This document shows positions 43,337-51,566 of a DNA stretch of 64,000 nt, piece by piece; within the stretch, counting starts at the first letter, position 1; each line of letters starts with the position of its first letter. The notes under the pieces are model-generated. The model made no database searches. It saw only the letters and a list, made by a program, of their open reading frames with translations, and was not told the DNA's origin. The translations under genes were made by a program, and so were the position numbers. This DNA comes from Rahnella rivi. GTDB lineage: Bacteria > Pseudomonadota > Gammaproteobacteria > Enterobacterales > Enterobacteriaceae. The DNA is taken from assembly GCF_019049655.1 (NCBI RefSeq), contig NZ_JAFMOX010000064.1, positions 248,001 to 312,000 of the forward strand. Direction: 5' to 3'.

Positions 43337-43456
43337 GACCCAGTCATTCGAGTTACATCAAGGCGGCAACTGAACGAACGCCGGGAGCATACACAAGTAT
43401 GTGACCAGGGTTCGCGAAGGCAGCCAACGCAGAGATAGCCCGAAGTACGAAGGTTA
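43337..43456 (-). repeat. ERIC-type intergenic repeat after lexA
   Basis: Contains CATTCGAGTTACATCAAGGCGGC, a spaced central inverted repeat (CATACACAAGTATG) and CCAACGCAGAG, in the order of enterobacterial repetitive intergenic consensus (ERIC) elements of about 127 bases. The second copy in the window (61908-62033) has the same order of blocks, and with it TCAAGGCGGCAACTGAA and GCCAACGCAGAG match. One end of the element coincides with the lexA stop codon TAA (43454-43456). Confidence 0.8.
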
Positions 43457-44062
43457 AATCCAGTCGCCGTTGCGAATGACGCCTACGGCCAACCCTTCAA
43501 TACTGAAATTCTGCTCACGTAAATCCACCACGATAGGCTGGAACTCGCTGTTTTCCGGCAATAACTGCACCACGCTGCCCTGTTTTTTCAGGCGTTTCAC
43601 GGTGACTTCATCATCAATACGGGCTACGACAACCTGACCATTACGCACGTCCTGCGTTTTATGAACAGCCAGTAAATCGCCGTCGAGGATACCGATATCA
43701 CGCATCGACATACCGCTGACACGCAGCAGGAAATCGGCGCTCGGCTTAAACATCGCCGGATCAACCTGATAATGCCCTTCGATATGTTGCTGAGCGAGCA
43801 GAGGTTCACCGGCGGCAACGCGGCCGATCAGCGGTAAACCTTCTTCTTCTTCCATCAGCAGACGAATACCGCGTGACGCGCCGGAAACAATCTCGATCAC
43901 GCCTTTACGTGCCAGCGCTTTCAGATGTTCTTCCGCAGCATTCGGGGAACGGAACCCAAGACGAGCGGCAATCTCCGCGCGGGTTGGTGGCATACCCGTG
44001 GTGGAGATATGATCGCGAATCAGGTCATAGACCTCTTGTTGTCTGGTCGTTAAAGCTTTCAT
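43454..44062 (-). CDS. lexA: SOS repressor LexA
   Basis: LexA represses the SOS regulon and is inactivated by RecA-stimulated self-cleavage. It has 202 residues, as in E. coli. The winged helix-turn-helix is at 1-70 (PTRAEIAARLGFRSPNAAEEH). The cleavage bond Ala84-Gly85 and the catalytic dyad Ser119 (SGMSM) and Lys156 (VTVKRL) are all at the canonical positions. Two LexA boxes lie directly upstream, so it represses itself. Ribosome site AGGGGGCGGA. An ERIC repeat starts at its stop codon. Confidence 0.98.
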   Translation of the reverse strand: MKALTTRQQEVYDLIRDHISTTGMPPTRAEIAARLGFRSPNAAEEHLKALARKGVIEIVSGASRGIRLLMEEEEGLPLIGRVAAGEPLLAQQHIEGHYQVDPAMFKPSADFLLRVSGMSMRDIGILDGDLLAVHKTQDVRNGQVVVARIDDEVTVKRLKKQGSVVQLLPENSEFQPIVVDLREQNFSIEGLAVGVIRNGDWI

Positions 44063-44070
44063 TCCGCCCC

Positions 44071-44086
44071 CTGGTTGTTTATACAG
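44071..44086. promoter_or_regulatory. LexA box 1 upstream of lexA
   Basis: CTGGTTGTTTATACAG, a CTG-N10-CAG operator 9 bases upstream of the lexA start codon. Confidence 0.92.
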
Positions 44087-44091
44087 TCTAG

Positions 44092-44107
44092 CTGTGAGTA
44101 TATACAG
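44092..44107. promoter_or_regulatory. LexA box 2 upstream of lexA
   Basis: CTGTGAGTATATACAG, the second operator, 21 bases from the first box, center to center. The double operator is the arrangement known for lexA in enterobacteria. Confidence 0.93.
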
Positions 44108-44181
44108 CTAAACGGGCAATGAAAACCTAAGATTGAATAAAAACAGTGCATAAGCACGATTACTGGAAGACAGATTCCAAA

Positions 44182-44550
44182 TCAGAACCATCGCGGCCAA
44201 AAGATGCTGACCCAGACAAAAATCGCCAATATGATGGTCAGCAGCACGGCAGCCGAGCCAATATCTTTTGCACGGCCAGAAAGAACGTGGAACTCAGGTC
44301 CGATGCGGTCAATCGCACATTCCACGGCGCTGTTGAGCAGTTCGACCACGCAAACCAGCACCACTGAGCCTATGAGTAAGATGCGTTCAATGCTGCTGAC
44401 ATCGAACCAGAAAGAGAGAAAAATTAACGGGATAGCAGCGCTGGCTTCCTGACGAAAGGCAGCTTCATTCTGCCACGCCGCTTTCAGCCCTTTCCATGAG
44501 TAACCGGCTGCTTTATAAATTCGGGTAAATCCAGTGACTTGGTTCGCCAT
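44182..44550 (-). CDS. dgkA: Diacylglycerol kinase
   Basis: A small inner-membrane kinase (122 residues, three membrane segments) that recycles diacylglycerol to phosphatidic acid, chiefly after membrane-derived oligosaccharide synthesis. The N-terminal amphipathic helix holds NQVTGFTRIYKAAGYSWKG; the catalytic core is NEAAFRQE (about 27-34), VELLNSAVECAIDRIG (about 69-84) and GRAKDIGSAAV (about 91-101). It is divergent from plsB, as in E. coli, so both phospholipid genes share a regulatory region of about 140 bases. Confidence 0.97.
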   Translation of the reverse strand: MANQVTGFTRIYKAAGYSWKGLKAAWQNEAAFRQEASAAIPLIFLSFWFDVSSIERILLIGSVVLVCVVELLNSAVECAIDRIGPEFHVLSGRAKDIGSAAVLLTIILAIFVWVSIFWPRWF

Positions 44551-44690
44551 TCTGTTACTGATCCTTGAGGGGTTGTCCTTCGGGTGTTTGATGCATTTTA
44601 GCGGTTTAATGGTATCTCATCACCACAGATCTCATTTGAGCTTTCTGGTATCCTTGCGGCGAAATGGCTAACAAGAGGCTTCACGTTTTT

Positions 44691-47171
44691 ATGTCAGGTT
44701 GGCGTAGACTTTATTACACATTATTGAATTTACCGCTTTCGATGCTGGTAAAGAGCAAAGTCATACCTACAGATCCGGTTACCGAGTTGCACTTAGACCC
44801 GACGCGCCCGATCCTGTACGTATTACCTTATAACTCCAAAGCAGATTTGCTGACCCTGCGTGCGCAGTGTCTCGCCCAGAATTTGCCCGATCCCCTGATC
44901 CCGCTGGATATCGATGGAACGCTGCTGCCAAGCCACGTGTTTATCGCGGAAGGCCCGCGCGTGTTCTCGTATTACACGCCGAAGCAGGAATCCGTAAAGC
45001 TGTTCCATGACTATCTGGACCTGCACCGCAATAACCCGGAATTAGACATTCAGATGTTGCCGGTCTCGGTGATGTTCGGCCGGGCACCAGGCCGTGAAGG
45101 TCAGGACACGCCGCATCTGCGCGTGCTGAACGGGATCCAGAAATTCTTCGCCGTATTGTGGCTGGGCCGCGACAGCTTTGTCCGTTTCTCTAATACCGTT
45201 TCGTTGCGCTACATGGCGACCGAGCACGGGACGGATAAAACCATCGCTCAGAAACTGGCCCGCGTGGCGCGTATGCACTTCTCCCGTCTGCGTCTGGCGG
45301 CCGTCGGTCCTCGTCTTCCTGCCCGTCAGGATTTGTTCAATAAGCTGCTGGCCTCTAAAGCCATCGAAAAAGCGATTGAAGACGAAGCGCGCAGCAAGAA
45401 AATTTCTCACGAAAAAGCCCAGCAAAACGCTATCGCACTGATGGAAGAAATTGCCGCAAACTTCTCTTATGAAGCCGTGCGCCTTTCTGACCGCGTGCTG
45501 AGCTGGACGTGGAACCGCCTGTATAAGGGCATCAACGTCAACAATGCCGAGCGCGTTCGCCAGTTAGCGCAAGACGGACAGGAAATCGTGTATGTGCCCT
45601 GCCACCGCAGCCACATGGATTACCTGCTGTTGTCTTACGTGCTTTATCACCAGGGGCTGGTGCCACCGCACATTGCTGCCGGTATCAATCTGAACTTCTG
45701 GCCAGCCGGCCCGATTTTCCGCCGTCTGGGCGCGTTCTTCATTCGCCGTACCTTTAAAGGCAACAAACTGTATTCGACCGTTTTCCGCGAATATCTGGGC
45801 GAACTGTTCAGCCGCGGTTATTCAGTCGAATATTTTGTGGAAGGTGGCCGTTCACGCACCGGACGCCTGCTGGAGCCAAAAACAGGTACGCTGGCAATGA
45901 CCATTCAGGCCATGCTGCGCGGCGGTTCACGTCCGATTACGCTGGTGCCGATTTACATCGGTTACGAGCACGTGATGGAAGTGGGCACTTACGCCAAAGA
46001 GTTGCGCGGCGCGACGAAAGAAAAAGAGAGCCTGACCCAGATGCTCAATGGCCTGCGTAAACTGCGCAACCTCGGCCAGGGTTATGTGAACTTCGGCGAG
46101 CCACTGCATCTGACCACTTATCTGAACCAGAACGTACCAACCTGGCGTGAAGCGATCGACCCTATTGAAGCGCAACGTCCGAGCTGGCTGACGCCAACGG
46201 TGCAGGATCTGGCTGAGCAGATTATGGTGCGCATCAACAATTCAGCGGCGGCTAATGCCATGAACCTGTGTTGTACCGCGCTGCTGGCATCGCGTCAGCG
46301 CTCACTGACCCGCGAACAACTGACCGAACAGATCGACTGTTATCTGCAATTGCTGCGCAATGTGCCGTATAACGCGGATTCGACCGTGCCTGATCTGACC
46401 GCTAATCAGTTGCTCGATCACGCGCTGAACATGAACAAGTTCCAGGTCGAAAAAGATAACATTGGCGACATCATCGTTCTGCCGCGGGAACAGGCCGTGC
46501 TGATGACGTATTACCGCAACAACATCCATCATATGCTGGTGTTGCCGTCGCTGATTTCGAGCATTGTGATGCACCATCGTCAGGTTAGCCGCGCGGAATT
46601 ACTGCGTCAGGTTGAGCTGATTTATCCGATGCTGAAAGCAGAACTGTTTATGCATTTCGACAAAGCCGAACTGCCGCAGGTGCTGGATGTGCTGACGCTT
46701 GAGCTGGCGCGTCAGCAGATTATTCATCTGGAAGATGATGAGTTATCGCTGAACCCGGCGCGTATCCGCACGCTGCAACTGCTGGCTGCGGGTGTCCGTG
46801 AAACGCTGCAACGTTATGCGATCACCTTCTCCCTGCTCACCACGAATCCAAGCATCAACCGTGGTGCGCTGGAAAAAGAGAGCAGGATTATGGCTCAGCG
46901 CCTGTCGGTGCTGCACGGCATCAATGCCCCTGAGTTCTTCGATAAAGCCGTCTTCTCGACGCTGGTCGGCACTCTGCGCGCAGAAGGCTATATCAGCGAC
47001 AGCGGGGATGCGATTCAGGAACAAACGCGTGAGATTTACATCATGCTGAGTGACCTGATGACGCCGGATATCAAACTCACTATCGAGAGCGCCGGTATGC
47101 CTTCAGAGCTGCCACAGCCAACGGAACCTCCGGCTGAGCCTAAGATGGATGTGCGCGACACTGACCACTGA
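44691..47171 (+). CDS. plsB: Glycerol-3-phosphate 1-O-acyltransferase
   Basis: PlsB transfers an acyl chain to glycerol 3-phosphate, the first step of phospholipid synthesis, at the inner membrane. The start is taken as ATG 44691 (MSGWRRLYYTLLNLPLS), which aligns with the E. coli start; the ATG at 44664 would add nine residues. The product then has 826 residues. The acyltransferase motif HRSHMD is at 305-310, followed by GAFFIRRTFKGN, YFVEGGRSRTGRLL and PIYIGYEHVME, the glycerol-phosphate-binding blocks. The C-terminus is longer and Pro/Glu-rich compared with E. coli (807 residues). Divergent from dgkA. Confidence 0.97.
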   Translation: MSGWRRLYYTLLNLPLSMLVKSKVIPTDPVTELHLDPTRPILYVLPYNSKADLLTLRAQCLAQNLPDPLIPLDIDGTLLPSHVFIAEGPRVFSYYTPKQESVKLFHDYLDLHRNNPELDIQMLPVSVMFGRAPGREGQDTPHLRVLNGIQKFFAVLWLGRDSFVRFSNTVSLRYMATEHGTDKTIAQKLARVARMHFSRLRLAAVGPRLPARQDLFNKLLASKAIEKAIEDEARSKKISHEKAQQNAIALMEEIAANFSYEAVRLSDRVLSWTWNRLYKGINVNNAERVRQLAQDGQEIVYVPCHRSHMDYLLLSYVLYHQGLVPPHIAAGINLNFWPAGPIFRRLGAFFIRRTFKGNKLYSTVFREYLGELFSRGYSVEYFVEGGRSRTGRLLEPKTGTLAMTIQAMLRGGSRPITLVPIYIGYEHVMEVGTYAKELRGATKEKESLTQMLNGLRKLRNLGQGYVNFGEPLHLTTYLNQNVPTWREAIDPIEAQRPSWLTPTVQDLAEQIMVRINNSAAANAMNLCCTALLASRQRSLTREQLTEQIDCYLQLLRNVPYNADSTVPDLTANQLLDHALNMNKFQVEKDNIGDIIVLPREQAVLMTYYRNNIHHMLVLPSLISSIVMHHRQVSRAELLRQVELIYPMLKAELFMHFDKAELPQVLDVLTLELARQQIIHLEDDELSLNPARIRTLQLLAAGVRETLQRYAITFSLLTTNPSINRGALEKESRIMAQRLSVLHGINAPEFFDKAVFSTLVGTLRAEGYISDSGDAIQEQTREIYIMLSDLMTPDIKLTIESAGMPSELPQPTEPPAEPKMDVRDTDH

Positions 47172-47204
47172 TCGCCCGCAGTAACGCGATGAATGGCAGA
47201 AAAC

Positions 47205-47243
47205 AAAACGCCCGGACTCTGTAAAAAGTCCGGGCGTTTTTTT
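47205..47243. terminator. Strong terminator between plsB and ubiA
   Basis: A 14-bp stem AAAACGCCCGGACT / AGTCCGGGCGTTTT with an 8-base loop and a following T-run. It serves convergent plsB and ubiA. Confidence 0.93.
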
Positions 47244-47267
47244 ATGCGCGCTCTGCTGGCTGAAAAC

Positions 47268-48179
47268 TTAGAAAGTGAACGCCTGCAGGCTCATCAGAAT
47301 ACCGAGGAACAGCACCAGGCCCACGTAGTTATTCTGGCGGAAGGCCAGAAAACAGGCGTCACGCTCACGTTTGGCAATCAGCTTTTGCTGATGGACAAAC
47401 AGCGCAGCGGCCAGCAGCAACGACCAGTAGAATGGCGCGCCAAGCTGTGAAAGATGCCCGACAACGGCCATCAGAACCAGCGTCGCCAGCTGCAGCAATC
47501 CGATAATCAGCGTGTCAAAACGACCAAACAGAATTGCCGTGGATTTCACACCGATTTTCACATCATCATCGCGATCAACCATCGCATATTGCGTGTCGTA
47601 GGCCACCGTCCAGCAGATATTCGCAAGGAATAATAACCAGCAGCTCAGCGGTAGCGTCTCACTGACGGCGGCGTACCCCATCGGGATCGCCCAGCCAAAA
47701 GCCGCACCCAATACAAACTGCGGTAAATGGCTGACACGCTTCATGAACGGATACACCCACGCCAGCGCCAGCCCGGCCAGAGATAACAATATCGTCATGC
47801 GGTTGAGCAGCAGAACCAGCAGGAAAGACACCAGCACCAGCCCGACAAACAACATTTTGGCCTGCGTACTGCTGATAGTCCCGCTCGGCAGCGGGCGGTT
47901 GGCAGTGCGTTTGACGTGGCCGTCGATTTTGCGATCGGCGTAATCATTCACCACACAGCCGGCGGCGCGCATGAAGAAGACCCCAAGCACAAACACCACG
48001 AGAATTTTAGCCGAAGGCATGCCGCCACCGGCCAGCCACAGCGCCCACAACGTCGGCCACAGCAGCAACAGCGAACCGATGGGCTTATCAATACGCATCA
48101 GACGGCAATAATCACGCCAGGTACCCTGCGGCATACTTGCGGACACTCTCTGTTCTCCTTGTTGATTAGTTTGGGTCAT
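47268..48179 (-). CDS. ubiA: 4-hydroxybenzoate octaprenyltransferase UbiA
   Basis: An inner-membrane prenyltransferase that joins the octaprenyl chain to 4-hydroxybenzoate in ubiquinone synthesis. It has about nine membrane segments. The two Asp-rich Mg-diphosphate motifs are NDYADRKIDG (about 79-88) and DRDDDVKIG (about 204-212). Taken from the ATG that overlaps the ubiC stop (ATGA), it has 303 residues. An internal ATG at residue 16 would give a length closer to the E. coli protein (290), but the overlap suggests translational coupling. Terminator downstream. Confidence 0.95.
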   Translation of the reverse strand: MTQTNQQGEQRVSASMPQGTWRDYCRLMRIDKPIGSLLLLWPTLWALWLAGGGMPSAKILVVFVLGVFFMRAAGCVVNDYADRKIDGHVKRTANRPLPSGTISSTQAKMLFVGLVLVSFLLVLLLNRMTILLSLAGLALAWVYPFMKRVSHLPQFVLGAAFGWAIPMGYAAVSETLPLSCWLLFLANICWTVAYDTQYAMVDRDDDVKIGVKSTAILFGRFDTLIIGLLQLATLVLMAVVGHLSQLGAPFYWSLLLAAALFVHQQKLIAKRERDACFLAFRQNNYVGLVLFLGILMSLQAFTF

Positions 48180-48715
48180 GTCCCGCTCACTTTGCCCTCT
48201 GGGCGGTGAACCGGTGAATCTGGCAGGAAGATTTCCGTCAGCAGCAGCGGTTTATCAGAAAGGCGCAGACGCGAGCGGCGCGCCCACAGATCGCCCCGCT
48301 CACTCTGTAACTGCCCGAGATGAATGTAATCGCGGGTCAGATTATTGCCGCTAAACAGGTAGCGTCCAAGCGGCACGGTGCCGAGATCAACCAGCGCCAA
48401 ATCCGGCCCGGTCAGTGTCTCTTCGGGGATCACGGTGCGTCCGAGCAACCACGGCTCGGCATCACCGAACAGCACAATTTCCCGAACCCAGTAACGGGCG
48501 CTTTCCGGGAGTTGCTGCGCTTCACTTTCGCCAAGCTCTGCGCGGGTCACAAAACACTCATTTTGAGGTTTAACGGTGACAGTAACACCCTGTTTTTCAA
48601 AGCGACGGGTCATGGATCCCATTTCCATCAGCCAGTCAGCAACATCCGCAGGGACATCTGTCGGGTCGTTAAACCAGTGAATCGGGGGTTGTGCAGGGGA
48701 ATGGGAATCAGACAT
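48176..48715 (-). CDS. ubiC: Chorismate pyruvate-lyase UbiC
   Basis: UbiC removes pyruvate from chorismate to make 4-hydroxybenzoate, the first step of ubiquinone synthesis. The start is taken as ATG 48715 (MSDSHSPAQPP): GGAG is 7 bases upstream, whereas the ATG at 48742 directly abuts its site and lies inside a palindrome. That gives 179 residues, somewhat longer than the E. coli enzyme (165) at the N-terminus. Active-site features are the SMTRRFEKQG helix, RYWVREI with the product-binding Arg, and RRSRLRLSDKPLLLTEIFLP. It overlaps ubiA by 4 bases. Confidence 0.93.
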   Translation of the reverse strand: MSDSHSPAQPPIHWFNDPTDVPADVADWLMEMGSMTRRFEKQGVTVTVKPQNECFVTRAELGESEAQQLPESARYWVREIVLFGDAEPWLLGRTVIPEETLTGPDLALVDLGTVPLGRYLFSGNNLTRDYIHLGQLQSERGDLWARRSRLRLSDKPLLLTEIFLPDSPVHRPEGKVSGT

Positions 48716-48730
48716 CAACGGCTCCGTAAT

Positions 48731-48748
48731 GGAGGTATTCATACCTCC
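48731..48748. repeat. Short palindrome over the upstream ubiC ATG
   Basis: GGAGGTATTCATACCTCC, an 8-bp perfect inverted repeat around TC, covers the ribosome-site-like GGAGGT and the ATG at 48742. In mRNA the hairpin would hide both; as DNA it could be an operator. Confidence 0.6.
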
Positions 48749-48805
48749 AATGAATTATCTGCCTCGTATTCTAACGCATGAATGCGAGGCAGTAATCGCA
48801 TCATT

Positions 48806-49213
48806 TTACTCGCGGCGCAGACGCTCACTGTTGGCCAGGAACAGCGTCACAACCAGAACCAAAATCGCGCAGGCGTAAACCAGCGTGTCATAAGGACTTT
48901 TGTGGTCAACAATAATCAGGCGGATAATTGCCGTGATGCCGATATAAATAAAATAGCGCAACGGGAAGTGATAGCCCGATGAAAAATACTTGATAATCAG
49001 CGCGATAAACTCGAAATAGAGGAAGTAAATGACAATCCCCTCTATCAGAAGATATGACGATGACTGATCGTTATTCACGAACAGTACCATTGCCAGATGA
49101 TAGGTTTCGCGCCCGATAAAAATCATCAGGATCGCCGCCAGCCCTAATAAAAAAACGTTCAAAATTCGCTGCATGATGACCGATATCATCGTTGCACGTT
49201 TTGATCCTGCCAT
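48806..49213 (-). CDS. psiE: Phosphate-starvation-inducible protein PsiE
   Basis: A 135-residue inner-membrane protein with four predicted membrane segments; in E. coli its promoter is induced by phosphate starvation and the function is unknown. The conserved core is YFLYFEFIALIIKYFSSGYH and FPLRYFIYIGITAIIRLI, then DHKSPYDTL. The E. coli gene lies in the same interval (pgi to ubiC). I could not identify a convincing Pho box upstream. Confidence 0.94.
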   Translation of the reverse strand: MAGSKRATMISVIMQRILNVFLLGLAAILMIFIGRETYHLAMVLFVNNDQSSSYLLIEGIVIYFLYFEFIALIIKYFSSGYHFPLRYFIYIGITAIIRLIIVDHKSPYDTLVYACAILVLVVTLFLANSERLRRE

Positions 49214-49284
49214 GTGATCTACATCCCACTTTTGTTATTAATACCCGCAGAATACCACAGAGTCCGCACAGTAAAAGCGGCATT

Positions 49285-49318
49285 AAAAAAGGGTCAGCCT
49301 GTTACGGCTAACCCTTTT
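49285..49318 (-). terminator. Intrinsic terminator after pgi
   Basis: On the minus strand GGGTTAGCC / GGCTGACCC (one mismatched pair) with a 6-base loop is followed by six T. It lies 40 bases after the pgi stop. Confidence 0.88.
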
Positions 49319-49358
49319 ATTTTGGCGGACTTTAGCGATTTACGACTTTGCTAAAGAC

Positions 49359-51008
49359 TTATGCACGCCAGTTTTTGAAGCGGTTGATCAGACCATTGGT
49401 TGAACTGTCATGGCCGGTCACGTCTTTGTCGCCTTCCAGCTCTGGCAGAATACGGTTTGCCAGCTGTTTGCCCAGTTCTACGCCCCATTGGTCGAAGGTG
49501 TAGATGTTCAGGATAGCGCCCTGAGTAAAGATTTTGTGCTCGTACATCGCGATCAACGCACCCAGGCTGTATGGCGTGATTTCACGCAGCAGGATGGAGT
49601 TGGTCGGACGGTTACCTTCGAACACTTTAAACGGCGCGACGTGTTTAACGTCTTCCGGTTTTTTACCCTGGTCGGCGAATTCTTTCTCAACCACGTCCAG
49701 AGATTTACCAAATGCCAGCGCTTCTGTCTGAGCAAAGAAGTTAGACAGCAGTTTCGCGTGATGATCGCTCAGCGCGTTGTGGCTGACAGCCGGCGCGATG
49801 AAGTCACAAGGAATGATTTTGGTACCCTGGTGGATCAGCTGATAGAACGCGTGCTGACCATTGGTACCCGGCTCACCCCAGATGATCGGGCCTGTCTGGT
49901 AATCCACCGGGTTGCCGTTACGGTCAACGAATTTACCGTTAGATTCCATGTTGCCTTGCTGGAAGTACGCCGCAAAACGGTGCATGTACTGATCGTATGG
50001 CAGGATGGCTTCGGTTTCAGTGCCGTAGAAATCGTTGTACCAGATACCGATCAGCGCCAGCAGAACCGGCAGGTTTTTCTCTGCAGGGGTATTGGCGAAG
50101 TGGTTATCCATCGCGTGAGCACCGCTCAGCAGTTGTTCGAAGTTTTCGAAACCTACGGACAATGCGATAGACAGGCCGATTGCAGACCACAGAGAGTAAC
50201 GGCCGCCGACCCAGTCCCAGAATTCGAACATGTTGTCGGTGTCGATACCAAACTCACCCACAGCTTTGCCGTTGGTAGACAGCGCCGCGAAGTGTTTCGC
50301 CACGTGTTTATCATCGCCCGCCGTTTTCAGGAACCAGTCACGCGCGCTGTGGGCGTTGGTCATGGTTTCTTGCGTGGTGAAGGTTTTTGACGCCACCAGG
50401 AACAGCGTGGTTTCCGGCGACAGGTCTTTCAGCGTTTCGGCGATGTGCGTGCCGTCAACGTTGGAGACGAAATGCATATTCAGATGGTTTTTGTAAGGGC
50501 GCAGCGCTTCGGTCACCATGAACGGGCCGAGGTCAGAACCGCCGATACCGATGTTCACGATGTCAGTGATCGCTTTACCGGTATAGCCTTTCCAGTCGCC
50601 ACCGATTACGCGCTCGGTGAAGCCTTTGATCTTCGCCAGCACGGCGTTCACTTCCGGCATGACATCTTTGCCATCGACCACAATCGGCGTGTTGCTGCGG
50701 TTACGCAGGGCAACGTGCAGAACAGCGCGGTCTTCGGTGCGGTTGATCTTCTCGCCAGAGAACATCGATTTGATTGCACCCTGAAGATCAGTCTCTTTGG
50801 CCAGGGCTTGCAGCTTATCCAGAGTTTCTGAAGTGATGCGGTTTTTAGAGAAATCGACCAACATCTGGTCTTCAAAAGTGGCAGAGAACTTCGAGAAACG
50901 ATCACCATCTTCAGCAAACAGATGGCTAATCTGCACATCTTTCATCGTGTCGAAATGCTGCTGCAGGGCTTGCCAGGCAGCGGTCTGAGTTGGATTGATA
51001 TTTTTCAT
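49359..51008 (-). CDS. pgi: Glucose-6-phosphate isomerase
   Basis: Pgi interconverts glucose 6-phosphate and fructose 6-phosphate in the cytoplasm. It has 549 residues, the E. coli length. The two family signatures are DWVGGRYSLWSAIGLS (about 266-281) and GQHAFYQLIHQGTKIIPCDF (about 380-399). The catalytic Glu is in the TGPIIWGEPGTNGQ segment and the ring-opening His in GQHAFYQ. It ends at a T-rich terminator. The ribosome site is weak (AAGAG). It is a backbone gene next to lysC, divergent from it. Confidence 0.98.
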   Translation of the reverse strand: MKNINPTQTAAWQALQQHFDTMKDVQISHLFAEDGDRFSKFSATFEDQMLVDFSKNRITSETLDKLQALAKETDLQGAIKSMFSGEKINRTEDRAVLHVALRNRSNTPIVVDGKDVMPEVNAVLAKIKGFTERVIGGDWKGYTGKAITDIVNIGIGGSDLGPFMVTEALRPYKNHLNMHFVSNVDGTHIAETLKDLSPETTLFLVASKTFTTQETMTNAHSARDWFLKTAGDDKHVAKHFAALSTNGKAVGEFGIDTDNMFEFWDWVGGRYSLWSAIGLSIALSVGFENFEQLLSGAHAMDNHFANTPAEKNLPVLLALIGIWYNDFYGTETEAILPYDQYMHRFAAYFQQGNMESNGKFVDRNGNPVDYQTGPIIWGEPGTNGQHAFYQLIHQGTKIIPCDFIAPAVSHNALSDHHAKLLSNFFAQTEALAFGKSLDVVEKEFADQGKKPEDVKHVAPFKVFEGNRPTNSILLREITPYSLGALIAMYEHKIFTQGAILNIYTFDQWGVELGKQLANRILPELEGDKDVTGHDSSTNGLINRFKNWRA

Positions 51009-51180
51009 AGCAATGCTCTTAGGCTGAGAATAAATATGAGGTAACTGTCCCGATTGTATCCTGAACTTCCCGAGATGAGATGCCTTTTCTTGCGATAGGC
51101 CAGATCTGTGGATTCACAATGACTGAGAACAATATTAGATGACAATCGCTCAAAATGTGGCGCGCTAAGCCGTCAGACCG

Positions 51181-51209
51181 TTGACAGACGCGCCATAACC
51201 CGTTATTCC
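51181..51209 (+). promoter_or_regulatory. Candidate lysC promoter
   Basis: A perfect -35 box TTGACA (51181-51186) and, 17 bases on, TATTCC as a weak -10. Transcription would begin near 51215, about 45 bases before the riboswitch P1 helix. A 7-bp inverted repeat (TGGCGCG 51158-51164 / CGCGCCA 51189-51195) overlaps it. Confidence 0.4.
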
Positions 51210-51260
51210 TAAGCACCTAACTTACGCATAGCTTATCCCCGAAATCATTCACGTCGCCGG

Positions 51261-51421
51261 GGTATGCGTGAGCCAGAAGAGGCGCGTCGCCCAGGCAGTG
51301 TACCGGAGGAGCCGAAATCCTGCGAAGGTGCATCAGGGGGAGCGGCGCCGAGGTCAGATGCTGACGGCAGGCAGACGATCGACCACAGGGGCTGAATCCT
51401 CTGGGTTGTCACCGACATACC
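51261..51421 (+). promoter_or_regulatory. Lysine riboswitch (L box) of lysC
   Basis: The leader contains the conserved lysine-aptamer core: AGAGGCGCG (51277-51285), GGAGGAGCC, GGGGGAGCGGCGCCGAGG, and ACAGGGGCTGAATCCTCTGGGTTGTCAC in parts. GGTATG at 51261-51266 and CATACC at 51416-51421 close helix P1. The overlapping ATACCC-GAAAAA-GGGTAT hairpin (51417-51434) competes with P1, and CGTAG-TATCT-CTACG lies further on (51463-51477), so the segment to about 51540 is the expression platform. In E. coli lysine binding reduces lysC translation and mRNA stability. Confidence 0.95.
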
Positions 51422-51566
51422 CGAAAAAGGGTATTGGCATGGTGGGGCGCTTCTGGGTGTATCGTAGTATCTCTACGTCTGCCCCCGTTTCCCGCTCTCC
51501 CCTTGTGCCAATTCTTATGGATTAGCTGGCTGTCACGATGTTGATGGCCCGGACATGAGGTTTTAC

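Noticed and set aside
49214..49284. Pho box upstream of psiE
   Set aside because: I looked for CTGTCAT-type repeats and found no convincing match.
49410..50390. Long open frame opposite pgi (326 codons)
   Set aside because: Antisense shadow of pgi with no family resemblance.
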